Assembly (NCBI GenBank): GCA_963756365.1
Contig: CAVWNF010000003.1
Coordinates: forward strand, 124,001 to 188,000
Length of the DNA stretch: 64,000 nt
Direction: 5' to 3'
From: WHTI01 sp963756365
Lineage (GTDB): Bacteria; Actinomycetota; CADDZG01; WHSQ01
The notes beneath the pieces were generated by a model, which was not told where the DNA came from, did not search any database, and saw only the letters and a program-made list of their open reading frames with translations. Made by a program: the position numbers and the translations under genes. Below are positions 43,997 through 54,359 of this stretch, piece by piece. How positions within the stretch are numbered: position 1 is the first letter of the stretch; each line of letters begins with the position of its first letter.

Positions 43997-45064
43997 ATGG
44001 CCTCTCCCAAGCTAATCGAACCCATGGTCGCGCGGCAGGTCGCACGCCGGGTAGCGGGTGATCCTCACCCTGGCTCGTATCTCATGGATCGGCTCGAGCG
44101 CGATCTGTCTGTCGCCGTTCCGCGCTCGGAGGGTTTGGTAGCCGAGATCACCCGTATCGCTCCTCCTCCATCTGTGAACTGGAAGATCATCGATCGCCGG
44201 ACATGGGCGGAAAGCAACATCCAGAGCATGCAGCAGATGCTCGCCCCCGTCGCCGACAAGATCGGCCACAAGCTAGACAAGGCACCTCTTCCGATGCGGA
44301 TCGCTCAGCGAAGCATCCTCTCGGTAGAGGTCGGCGCGTTGCTCGGCTACGTGTCGCGACGCGTGCTCGGGCAGTACGACCTTCTCCTCGGTGGCGGTGA
44401 TGCCGATCGAGGTGCCGCCGACCGGGGGGTCCTCTACTTCGTGGGCTCCAACATGGTCGAGACCGAGCGCCATCTTGGATTCGTGCCCGAGGACTTCGCT
44501 CTGTGGGTTTCGGTTCACGAGGTAACGCACAGGTTCCAGTTCGCCGGGGTCCCGTGGTTGCGCGAGAGGTTCTTCGATCTCATGGGTGAGTATCTCGACA
44601 CCGTGCAACTCGACCCTCGAAAGCTGACCGAGAGAGTGAAGGAGGCGGCCGGCAAGCTCCGCGATCGCTCGAGTTCTCCGGATGAACGCAACCCCGTCTA
44701 TCTGCTGTCGAGCCCCGAGCAGCGGGTGGTCATGGACAAGATCCAGGCCCTCATGTCGGTCGTCGAAGGGCACGGGAACTTCGTCATGGATGCGGTCGGA
44801 GAGGACGTGATCCCTTCGTTCCGGCGCATGCGTCATGTCTTCGAGGGACGGCGGAAGCAAACGGGGATCGCCCAACGGGTCATCAACAACGTCCTGGGCC
44901 TCGAGATGAAACTGCGTCAGTACGAGGTCGGACGCGAGTTCTGTGACCGGGTTGCAGAGCGAGGCGGACTCGATGCGGTCGCACACATCTTCGAAGACGC
45001 AGACTCATTCCCGACGATGGCCGAGCTGAAGGCACCTGACCTGTGGTTGGGGCGGGTCGCGTGA
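43997..45064 (+). CDS. DUF2342 zinc-dependent metalloprotease (F420-biosynthesis-associated zincin)
   Basis: 355 aa. WVSVHEVTHRFQF near residue 174 is the HExxH motif; a second conserved block, MSVVEGHGNFVMDAVG, is family-specific. The family is annotated in actinobacteria as coenzyme F420 biosynthesis-associated, on context only. It always sits ahead of tilS-hpt-ftsH, as here. No signal peptide. Its stop overlaps the GTG of tilS. Confidence 0.88.
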   Translation: MASPKLIEPMVARQVARRVAGDPHPGSYLMDRLERDLSVAVPRSEGLVAEITRIAPPPSVNWKIIDRRTWAESNIQSMQQMLAPVADKIGHKLDKAPLPMRIAQRSILSVEVGALLGYVSRRVLGQYDLLLGGGDADRGAADRGVLYFVGSNMVETERHLGFVPEDFALWVSVHEVTHRFQFAGVPWLRERFFDLMGEYLDTVQLDPRKLTERVKEAAGKLRDRSSSPDERNPVYLLSSPEQRVVMDKIQALMSVVEGHGNFVMDAVGEDVIPSFRRMRHVFEGRRKQTGIAQRVINNVLGLEMKLRQYEVGREFCDRVAERGGLDAVAHIFEDADSFPTMAELKAPDLWLGRVA

Positions 45065-46077
45065 CGGAGAAGCCGTTCGGAGGTCCGGGGTTCCCGGTCG
45101 TCGAGGCCGCGCAGTCGATGATCGAGCGGTATCAGATGTTCGAGAAGAACGAGACGCTCGTGGTCGCGGTGTCCGGGGGGCCCGATTCCGTTTGCCTGCT
45201 CGACGTTCTCCAGCGGATCTCATCTCGCCTCGAGCTCACGCTGCATGTAGCCCACGTCGATCATGGACTGTCGGAGGACTCCGAGACGATCTCCGGTCGC
45301 GTTGCGACCCGGGCTGCCGAGGCCGGGTTCGACGTGCACGTGGTGCGCGCACCGGATCTAGCTGGTCCCAATCTTCACGCCCGAGCGCGCGAGTTCCGCT
45401 ACGGGTTCTTCGACATCGTCTGCGAACAGACAGGAGCGCGCCGGATCGTTACCGGCCACACCCTCGATGACCGGGCGGAGACCACGTTGTCCAGGTTGAT
45501 CCACGGCGCTGGAACCTCAGTGCTGGCCGGGATCAGACCGCTCGATGGGAACCGCGTCCGCCCGCTTCTCGGTACGCGCCGAGCTGCAACCAGGGCCTAC
45601 TGCGAAGAACTGGTGCTCGAGTTCCACGACGATCCAGGGAACGAGAACATGCGCTTCGACCGCGCGGCGATCAGGCAGAAGCTCATCGCTCCACTCGAGG
45701 ACCACTGGGGCGAAGGGGGAGTGCGAGCGATCGCCACGAGTGCGGCCAGGCTCGCTGAGGATTCCGATGCTCTGGAAGCGATCGCCGAGCGTCTCTACGC
45801 GGGACTGGCACGAGGTGATGGACCGATCACCCTTGAGCGAGCTTCGTTCGAAGCCGCACCGACCGCGATCAGGCGGCGTCTGCTCGAGTCCGCTGTGGGC
45901 AGGATCCGGGATCGCTCGGCGGGGATCGACGCGGCCCTCGAGGCGTTCACTCGTGGAGCCAAGACCGGCACCAGGTTCGCCCTCCCCGGGGGGAGGGAGA
46001 TCGTGATCGAGAAGGACATCGTCGCGGTGACCGGGATGCCCCCATCGCAGACCGAGACCGAGCCGACCGAGGAATAG
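45061..46077 (+). CDS. tilS: tRNA(Ile)-lysidine synthase
   Basis: 338 aa from GTG 45061 in a GTGA overlap. VVAVSGGPDSVCLLDVL is the PP-loop; HVDHGLSEDSE and VTGHTLDDRAETTLSRLIHGAG are further N-type motifs. It modifies C34 of tRNA-Ile(CAU) to lysidine using ATP and Lys, which is essential in most bacteria. The C-terminal substrate-binding part is short, as in actinobacteria. Confidence 0.94.
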   Translation: MTEKPFGGPGFPVVEAAQSMIERYQMFEKNETLVVAVSGGPDSVCLLDVLQRISSRLELTLHVAHVDHGLSEDSETISGRVATRAAEAGFDVHVVRAPDLAGPNLHARAREFRYGFFDIVCEQTGARRIVTGHTLDDRAETTLSRLIHGAGTSVLAGIRPLDGNRVRPLLGTRRAATRAYCEELVLEFHDDPGNENMRFDRAAIRQKLIAPLEDHWGEGGVRAIATSAARLAEDSDALEAIAERLYAGLARGDGPITLERASFEAAPTAIRRRLLESAVGRIRDRSAGIDAALEAFTRGAKTGTRFALPGGREIVIEKDIVAVTGMPPSQTETEPTEE

Positions 46078-46086
46078 GATGTTCCG

Positions 46087-46653
46087 ATGACCGATCAGCC
46101 GCATCCGGATATCGAGAAGGTCCTGATCACCTCCGAAGAGATCGACGAGATGATCGTCGGACTTTCGAAGCAGATCACCGAGGACTACCGGGGCAAGGAT
46201 CTCCTCTTGGTCGGTGTTCTCAAGGGCGCGTTCGTGTTCATGTCCGACCTGGCGCGCAACATCGACCTTCCCATCGAGTTCGACTTCATGGCGGTCTCGT
46301 CATATGGATCCGCTACGAAGTCGTCCGGCGTTGTGCGCATCCTCAAGGACCTCGATTACGAGATAACGGGTCGGCACGTCTTGCTCGTCGAAGACATCAT
46401 CGATTCGGGGCTCACGATCAACTATCTGCTCCGTTATCTGGAGGCTCGCCAGCCCGCGTCTCTCGAGATCTGCTCCTTGTTCTGGAAGAAGGGCGAGCAG
46501 GCGGTTCCGATGGAGGTCAAGTACCCGGGGTTCGAGATCCCACCGGTGTTCATCGTTGGGTACGGCCTCGACTACGCCGAGAAGTACCGCAACCTGCCCT
46601 ACATCGGGGTCCTGAGGCCATCCGCGTACGGGGCTGACGAACCTCCTGCGTGA
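46087..46653 (+). CDS. hpt: hypoxanthine phosphoribosyltransferase
   Basis: 188 aa, type I PRTase. VLLVEDIIDSGLT is the PRPP-binding loop; FDFMAVSSYGSATKSSG is the flexible catalytic loop, and GYGLDYAEKYRNLPYIG closes the purine site. Salvages hypoxanthine and guanine to IMP and GMP. Nine bases after tilS, in the usual tilS-hpt-ftsH order. Confidence 0.95.
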   Translation: MTDQPHPDIEKVLITSEEIDEMIVGLSKQITEDYRGKDLLLVGVLKGAFVFMSDLARNIDLPIEFDFMAVSSYGSATKSSGVVRILKDLDYEITGRHVLLVEDIIDSGLTINYLLRYLEARQPASLEICSLFWKKGEQAVPMEVKYPGFEIPPVFIVGYGLDYAEKYRNLPYIGVLRPSAYGADEPPA

Positions 46654-46716
46654 TCTGAAAAGGAGGGACCTGAAGCTGGTTCCCTATGAAATCGTGGCTG
46701 CTACCCTTGAACGACC

Positions 46717-48654
<1,938 letters not shown>

Positions 48655-48666
48655 CCGAACCCGAGC

Positions 48667-48693
48667 AGGAGAGGGCCGATGCGGCCCCCTCCT
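48667..48693. terminator. bidirectional hairpin terminator between ftsH and the ceramidase-like gene
   Basis: AGGAGAGGGCCG / CGGCCCCCTCCT with an ATG loop and one A-C mismatch; about 11 paired bases. It lies 12 bases after ftsH and nine bases after the convergent gene's end. Confidence 0.75.
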
Positions 48694-48702
48694 ATCCGAG
48701 CG

Positions 48703-50319
48703 CTACTTGATCTGGTTGAGCAGTTCGATCGTCGTCTCCAGATCCATGTCCCCGATGCATCTGTCGATCGCGTAAGAGTCCTCGTAGTTCACGATCAAGA
48801 CTCCGCCGGCTACGAATCCGAGTCCTTGTTGACCCACCGGGTTGATCTCGAAGCTCTGCGGCATGTACCCGAGGGCGTCGTTCGCTTGCGCGAGGGGCAT
48901 GGTGACCGCGGCCCCTGACTTCTCCTTGAGTGTGTTGGTGAGGTTCGAGAACAGTTCCCCCGGACCCGCCGTGAGAGCGAACAGATCACCGATCCGTGCC
49001 GCAGTGGCAGGGATCGTCACGGACACCGGAGAGCTCGACTGACACGGAGCGGTGTCTGGCGACTTCCCGGTCTGGATCGAAGCGGGCGTCTCCTGGAACC
49101 GGTGGTCGAAGAATCCAGGGAGACCGAGAGCAGTGAGCGGTGCGTTGGTGACGGGCTGCTGCCACTCGCGCTGAGCGAACCGAACGTCGGTGTTCTCGAG
49201 GGCGATCCCACCACCGCTCTCGGGGATCAGGGCGGCAAGCTTCGCGCCCATCGCGGTCCCGCCGGATGCGGACATGTTCCCAAGGCCAGACATGAAGTGA
49301 AGTCCGATGCCGCCGAAGCGGTCTTCGAGGGTTCTCTCGAAGACACCGACCCAGTCAGCGCTTGCCTGACCGCCGTTGGTGCCCTTCGTCGTCGGATGAG
49401 CGGCGAACGCCCCGAGGGTCGCGATGGTCTCTCGACCGCCGCCGCCGCCCCCGGGTACCGAGGTGGCCCTCAGCCACGTGACCTGCTGCTCCTCGGCCGA
49501 CCTGTAAGTGTCTCGGCGATCCGAGTTGAACGGGCGGGCCAGTTGCTCGCCAGCCTCCAGGGTCGCGGGTTCCATCCCCTGCACGGCTTCGGTGATGCTC
49601 TGCTTGATCGAGTCCTCGATCTGGGTCATGTACCAATCTGGAACGAACCCCCACCCACCGATCAGGTCGGGTGACGCGTGGCTGTGGGTCGCCGCGATCA
49701 CGATCCCGCTTGGATCGAGACCTAGATCGGCGGCGATCTCTTGGGCGATCGCCTTGGAGCCGCAGGACTCGCACTTGTTGCCGTACTCCCAGAAGTAGCC
49801 CTCGGCATCGATCACCGTCAAGACGAGGGTGTCGGCACCGTCACCCACTGCGAAGGTCCGAACCCACAACCCGAGGTCGTCATCCCACGAAGTGATGGGA
49901 TTCATCGGGCCGATACCGAAGCCGCCCATGTAGAGGCAGTTCGGATTCTCCGGCCATGGACTACCCGCCGATGCGAGGTGGGCGCCGCTCCCGGGCAACT
50001 GGGTGACGAAGTTCTCCGAGAGGGTGGAGCACTTCGCATGATCCTTCTCCCACGTGCCGTTGTAGTCGGCGGGCCGGGGTCGGATCGAGACCTTCGATGC
50101 TCCCGCCAGAACCTGACCTGCGTCGGGAGAGCCATGTGCTGGTGTGGTGTTGCCCTCCGGGTCGTTCGTTGCCTTCCCTACGGAGGCCGATGACTCACCG
50201 GTCACCTCTCCGAGTTCGGGGGTTGGCACAGGCCGTAGCCCGGCCCCCGCCCACGCAGCCCCGGTAACCATCGCCCCCACCAGGGCGGAGGTGAGAACCG
50301 CCCGTCCGATCCTTCTCAT
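48703..50319 (-). CDS. secreted neutral/alkaline ceramidase-like protein
   Basis: 538 aa with a signal peptide (AVLTSALVGAMVTGAAWAGA). IVIAATHSHASPDLIGGW is the zinc-binding HxH region of neutral ceramidases; MGGFGIGPMNP and AAHPTTKGTNGGQASADWVG are also typical, and FALTAGPGELFSN is near the C-terminus. The family hydrolyses N-acyl linkages in sphingolipids; in bacteria without sphingolipids the substrate is unclear. GAGGGAG six bases before ATG 50319. A ~70-residue Ser/Thr/Gly-rich linker follows the signal. Confidence 0.82.
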   Translation of the reverse strand: MRRIGRAVLTSALVGAMVTGAAWAGAGLRPVPTPELGEVTGESSASVGKATNDPEGNTTPAHGSPDAGQVLAGASKVSIRPRPADYNGTWEKDHAKCSTLSENFVTQLPGSGAHLASAGSPWPENPNCLYMGGFGIGPMNPITSWDDDLGLWVRTFAVGDGADTLVLTVIDAEGYFWEYGNKCESCGSKAIAQEIAADLGLDPSGIVIAATHSHASPDLIGGWGFVPDWYMTQIEDSIKQSITEAVQGMEPATLEAGEQLARPFNSDRRDTYRSAEEQQVTWLRATSVPGGGGGGRETIATLGAFAAHPTTKGTNGGQASADWVGVFERTLEDRFGGIGLHFMSGLGNMSASGGTAMGAKLAALIPESGGGIALENTDVRFAQREWQQPVTNAPLTALGLPGFFDHRFQETPASIQTGKSPDTAPCQSSSPVSVTIPATAARIGDLFALTAGPGELFSNLTNTLKEKSGAAVTMPLAQANDALGYMPQSFEINPVGQQGLGFVAGGVLIVNYEDSYAIDRCIGDMDLETTIELLNQIK

Positions 50320-50424
50320 CGCTTACTCCCTCTTCGTGGATGTCTGTGAAGAAGGATTCGCCGTGTATGTCCGAAATCATCCCTGAGGGAAGAGGAAAGA
50401 TCTCTGGGTGTTTAGTCTGATGAG

Positions 50425-51027
50425 ATGAGTGAACCGGTGATCGCCGATATCAGCCCGCAGCCGTCGATGGACAGAGAGGCTCTGATCGCCGCGGTGTCCT
50501 CGATCCTCGAGGCGATCGGTGAGGACCCCACGAGGGAAGGTCTGCTCCGGACCCCCGAGCGGGTCGCCGACATGTACGCCGAGATCTTCGAGGGTGTCGG
50601 AAAGGACCCCGTCGGTGAACTGGATGTGCTGTTCGAGGCGGATCACGACGAGATGGTCATGGTGAAAGACATCCCGCTGTACAGCGTCTGTGAACACCAT
50701 CTGATCCCGTTCATCGGGACCGCTCACGTGGCCTACATCCCGAACGACTCCGGCAAGATCACTGGACTCTCCAAACTTGCTCGCCTCGTCGACGTCCTCT
50801 CCAAGCGCCCGCAGGTACAGGAACGCCTCACCACTCAGATCGCGGACGCGGTCGAGAAGGCTCTGCAGCCGAAGGGCGTGCTCGTGGTCGTCGAGGCGGA
50901 GCACCTGTGCATGTCGATGCGTGGCGTGAAGAAACCGGGGGCAAGGACCGTCACCTCGGCCGTCCGCGGGATCTTCAGGAGGAACGAGGCCACCCGCGCG
51001 GAGGCCATGGCGTTCATACGTCACTGA
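50425..51027 (+). CDS. folE: GTP cyclohydrolase I
   Basis: 200 aa. SVCEHHLIPF and EAEHLCMSMRGVKKPGART hold the zinc and active-site Cys/His; LSKLARLVDVLSKRPQVQE is the central helix. First step of tetrahydrofolate synthesis (GTP to dihydroneopterin triphosphate). First gene of folE-folP-folB-folK; 23 bases precede folP. Confidence 0.97.
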   Translation: MSEPVIADISPQPSMDREALIAAVSSILEAIGEDPTREGLLRTPERVADMYAEIFEGVGKDPVGELDVLFEADHDEMVMVKDIPLYSVCEHHLIPFIGTAHVAYIPNDSGKITGLSKLARLVDVLSKRPQVQERLTTQIADAVEKALQPKGVLVVVEAEHLCMSMRGVKKPGARTVTSAVRGIFRRNEATRAEAMAFIRH

Positions 51028-51050
51028 GCCCGCAGACCTAGACTCGGCAG

Positions 51051-51884
51051 ATGGATCTTGCTTATAGGGATCGCTCGATCTCGCTCGATAGGTGCGTCAC
51101 CATGGGCGTCCTCAACGTCACTCCGGACTCGTTCTCTGACGGTGGCCTCTGGTTCGACCACGCCATGGCGATCAAACACGGACTCGAGATGGTCGCTCAG
51201 GGTGCTGGCATCATCGATGTCGGTGGGGAATCGACACGACCTGGGTCACACCCGGTTGATGAGGAAGAGGAACTTCGACGAGTCATCCCGGTGATCGAGG
51301 CGCTTGCCAGCGAAACCGATGTCCCGATCTCGATCGACACGAGGAAGCCGTCGGTCGCGGCGCTAGCGGTCCAGGCTGGAGCCGGGATCGTCAACGACAC
51401 CTCGGGCGAAGCAGCTGACATCGAGATGGACGTCGTTGCGGCAGATACCGGTGCGGCGCTCGTGATCATGCATTCGCGCGGGTCGCCAGCGACGATGCGG
51501 TCCTTGACCGACTACACGGATGTGGTCACCGACGTTGGGACCTTCCTGGTGGATCGGGCCCATGCAGCGGAAGAGCGGGGGATACATCGCGAGCGCATCG
51601 TCCTCGACCCCGGTTACGGCTTCGCCAAGACCCCCGCCCAGAACCTGACGATGCTCAGGCGGATAGACGAGCACCTTGCACTTGGATACCCGGTGCTGGT
51701 CGGGACGTCCCGCAAGTCCTTCATCGGTGCGGTTCTCGACGTTCCGGAGGAGCAACGTCTCGAGGGATCGACCGCGACCGTGGCGTGGGCCGTGGCCCAT
51801 GGCGTTCGGCTGGTGCGCGTTCACGACGTCGAGGCGACCGTTCGCACCGTTCGGATGGTCGAAGCGATCGTGGGGGCCGGATGA
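51051..51884 (+). CDS. folP: dihydropteroate synthase
   Basis: 277 aa TIM barrel. MGVLNVTPDSFSDGG (pyrophosphate site), DVGGESTRPGS, ISIDTRKPSVA, NDTSG and VLVGTSRKSFIG are present in order. Joins pABA to dihydropterin pyrophosphate; the sulfonamide target. ATGA overlap with folB. Confidence 0.97.
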   Translation: MDLAYRDRSISLDRCVTMGVLNVTPDSFSDGGLWFDHAMAIKHGLEMVAQGAGIIDVGGESTRPGSHPVDEEEELRRVIPVIEALASETDVPISIDTRKPSVAALAVQAGAGIVNDTSGEAADIEMDVVAADTGAALVIMHSRGSPATMRSLTDYTDVVTDVGTFLVDRAHAAEERGIHRERIVLDPGYGFAKTPAQNLTMLRRIDEHLALGYPVLVGTSRKSFIGAVLDVPEEQRLEGSTATVAWAVAHGVRLVRVHDVEATVRTVRMVEAIVGAG

Positions 51885-52249
51885 ACGATCACATCAAACT
51901 CACCGCTCTGACGGTAGACGCCCGGATCGGCGTCACGGACGAAGAGCGTGCGATAACCCGCCCGATACGGATAGACATCTCGATCGCGACGGACACGCGA
52001 GCGGCTGGTCAGAGCGACGATCTCGCCGACACGATCAGTTACCACCAGGTCGCCACCGATATCGCTGAACTGGCCCGCTCCAAAGAACGGAGGCTGCTCG
52101 AGCACCTTGCGGAGGAGATCGCCGCTCATATCCTCACGGATAAGGGCGTTGCCTCCGTTACGGTAGAGGTCGAAAAGGGAGACCCTCCGATCGAGGAGGA
52201 GATCCAGGCGGTTTCAGTGCGCATCACAAGAGATGCGGAGACGGGGTGA
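51881..52249 (+). CDS. folB: dihydroneopterin aldolase
   Basis: 122 aa from ATG 51881. ARIGVTDEERAITRPI and SDDLADTISYHQVATDI are family motifs; RLLEHLAEEIAAHIL carries the active-site Glu. Converts dihydroneopterin to hydroxymethyl-dihydropterin and glycolaldehyde. Sits in the fol operon between folP and folK. Confidence 0.94.
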   Translation: MNDHIKLTALTVDARIGVTDEERAITRPIRIDISIATDTRAAGQSDDLADTISYHQVATDIAELARSKERRLLEHLAEEIAAHILTDKGVASVTVEVEKGDPPIEEEIQAVSVRITRDAETG

Positions 52250-52256
52250 TCGATCG

Positions 52257-52742
52257 GTGACTGCGGCCTACATCGCGATCGGGTCGAACGTGGGGGAACG
52301 TAGGACGTTCTGTCGCTCCGCGGTCGCGCTGCTTGATGAGACGGACGGCGTTTCCGTATCGGCAACCTCGAGCCTGTACGAGACCGAACCCGTCGGGGGC
52401 CCGCCCCAGCGCTCATTCGTGAACGCGGTCACCCGCATCGAAACGTCGCTCGAGCCGCGCTCGATCCTTGAGAGGTGCAAGGAGATCGAACGCAAGCTCG
52501 GCCGTGAGGAACACGAGGTGCGGTGGGGCCCCAGGGTCGCCGATCTCGATGTCCTGCTGTACGACGATCTCAAGATCGTCGAGGCCGACCTCGAGATCCC
52601 GCATCCCAGGATGACGATCAGGGCGTTCGTACTCATCCCGTTGCTAGAGATCGACCCCGACGCGGCCGATCCATGGGGTATGCCTTACGCGGATCTCGTG
52701 GACGAAGCCGCTGGCGAGGTTCGTCTCATGGAGCCGTTCTAG
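52257..52742 (+). CDS. folK: HPPK, 2-amino-4-hydroxy-6-hydroxymethyldihydropteridine pyrophosphokinase
   Basis: 161 aa from GTG 52257. AYIAIGSNVGER, SSLYETEPVGGPPQRSFVNAV, and RWGPRVADLDVLLYDD (metal-binding Asp pair) are all present, and IPHPRMTIRAFVLIPL follows. Transfers pyrophosphate to the pterin just before folP's reaction. Last gene of the folate operon; a short A/T-poor gap precedes the protease gene. Confidence 0.95.
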   Translation: MTAAYIAIGSNVGERRTFCRSAVALLDETDGVSVSATSSLYETEPVGGPPQRSFVNAVTRIETSLEPRSILERCKEIERKLGREEHEVRWGPRVADLDVLLYDDLKIVEADLEIPHPRMTIRAFVLIPLLEIDPDAADPWGMPYADLVDEAAGEVRLMEPF

Positions 52743-52814
52743 CCCCCTCGCACACTCAAGTTCCCTGTCCGTTCTGCCGTTTACATCCCTAACGTCCCGC
52801 GCCGTTAGGAGCCG

Positions 52815-54356
52815 ATGAAAGCCACGGTTGTAGGCCTCTGTGCTGCCGCCGTCGTCCTGGTGACCACTCCCGTTGCTGCGGGTGGGCAGGGCGATGTCCC
52901 CTCGCCGCGCCGAAGTGCTCGCCGCGCTCTCGCGTCGGCTCTTCACGTGGTTGCGCCGGCACGAGCCGAGAAACGCTTCGGAGAACTTGGGGCGAGCGAC
53001 GGGAGGGAACCAACCCTCCTCTTCCGCGACCTAGCGCTGCGTCTGGATGACTTGTCGGATGCCGAGCGGGGTCTAGCGGAACAGGTTCTTGCTCGTCCTG
53101 GAGCAGCGGGCAGTTCTTTCGGGCGCGGCGATCCCGACAGGAAGGTATGCAGTGATCGGTTGTGCATCCACTGGTCTTCCACGGGGATCAACGCTCCACC
53201 CTCCGCTGACAGGGATAACAACGGTCGACCAGATCAGATCGACGCCACGCTCGCAAGTTTCGAGCACGTCTGGACCGTCGAGGTGGAGCAGATGGGGTTC
53301 CGCGCACCACTCAAGGACCTGGCGTCGCCCTTCAACGGTGGAGATGATCGACTCGACATCTATGTTGAGCATCTGGGGACCGGCTACTACGGATGGTGCA
53401 CGTCCGACGACCCGCACCTCTTCGGGGCGTATCCGTACAGAGATGTGTCTGCCTACTGCAAGGTGGACAACGACTACGCGGGCTTCTCCGGAGCACCGCT
53501 CGACAACCTTCGCGTTACCGCCGCTCACGAGTTCTTCCATGCGATCCAGTACGCCTACGACTTCGCTGAGGACTCTTGGTTCATGGAGGGCACAGCGACC
53601 TGGGTCGAGGATGAGGTCTACGACGCGATCAACGACAACTACCAGTACCTGCGCGATTCGGCGATGGCGGATCCACGCTCGCCCATCGATGAGGGGATGG
53701 GCTATCGGCCGTACGGATCGTTCCTCTACTGGCGGTATCTAGCTGAATCGATCTCTGAAGGACCGGGATTGATCCGAAGGATCTGGGAGCGCGCCGACGG
53801 GTCCCTCGGGGGCCGCGATGCCTACTCGCTCCAGGCGGTGATCGAGTCGTTGCCGGAAGCATTCAGTACATCTCTCGCTCGGTTCTTCGTGTGGAACTAC
53901 CGGCCCTCGTCGTTCTACGAGGAGGGCCGAGGGTACGAAGCAGCGACCCGTCCTAAGTCCAGGTCGGCGCGCCAACTGTCGGTGTCCCGAGCGCGGACCC
54001 GCTCAGGTTCGTTCGCCCTCGACCATCTCGCCGGTTCCTATGTGCGGTTCCAGCCGCGACACAAGAGGGGCCGACTCAGATTGCAGGTGGATGCTCCTCC
54101 GGGGTTCGGGGTGGCACGAGCCCTGGTGGTTGGCAAGAACGGCGAGAGGCGTGTACGAGCCTTCCTTCTGGACGCGGCGGGATCGGGAACGATCACCACC
54201 CGATTCTCATCCAGGAGCATCCGTGAGGTGGTTCTAGTGCTGGTCAACTCCAGCACGGTCTTCGAATGCTCGAGCGTTACGCCCTACTCGTGCTCAGGGA
54301 TCCCGCGAGACGACGAGCGACCGTTCTCGTACTCGGCGTCGTTCGACCGGAGATAG
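52815..54356 (+). CDS. secreted HExxH zinc protease, HEFFH/HEYFH pair member 1
   Basis: 513 aa with a signal peptide (ATVVGLCAAAVVLVTTPVAAG). A Cys-rich segment (KVCSDRLCIHW) precedes a Ca-site-like SADRDNNGRPDQID. VTAAHEFFHAIQYAYD near residue 237 is the zinc motif, and WFMEGTATWVEDEVYD gives the Glu third ligand. The C-terminal ~120 residues are a beta domain ending with a Cys pair (ECSSVTPYSCSG). It resembles the MXAN_6640-type putative metalloproteases. The next gene on the other strand is a paralogue, ending three bases away. Confidence 0.85.
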   Translation: MKATVVGLCAAAVVLVTTPVAAGGQGDVPSPRRSARRALASALHVVAPARAEKRFGELGASDGREPTLLFRDLALRLDDLSDAERGLAEQVLARPGAAGSSFGRGDPDRKVCSDRLCIHWSSTGINAPPSADRDNNGRPDQIDATLASFEHVWTVEVEQMGFRAPLKDLASPFNGGDDRLDIYVEHLGTGYYGWCTSDDPHLFGAYPYRDVSAYCKVDNDYAGFSGAPLDNLRVTAAHEFFHAIQYAYDFAEDSWFMEGTATWVEDEVYDAINDNYQYLRDSAMADPRSPIDEGMGYRPYGSFLYWRYLAESISEGPGLIRRIWERADGSLGGRDAYSLQAVIESLPEAFSTSLARFFVWNYRPSSFYEEGRGYEAATRPKSRSARQLSVSRARTRSGSFALDHLAGSYVRFQPRHKRGRLRLQVDAPPGFGVARALVVGKNGERRVRAFLLDAAGSGTITTRFSSRSIREVVLVLVNSSTVFECSSVTPYSCSGIPRDDERPFSYSASFDRR

Positions 54357-54359
54357 CTC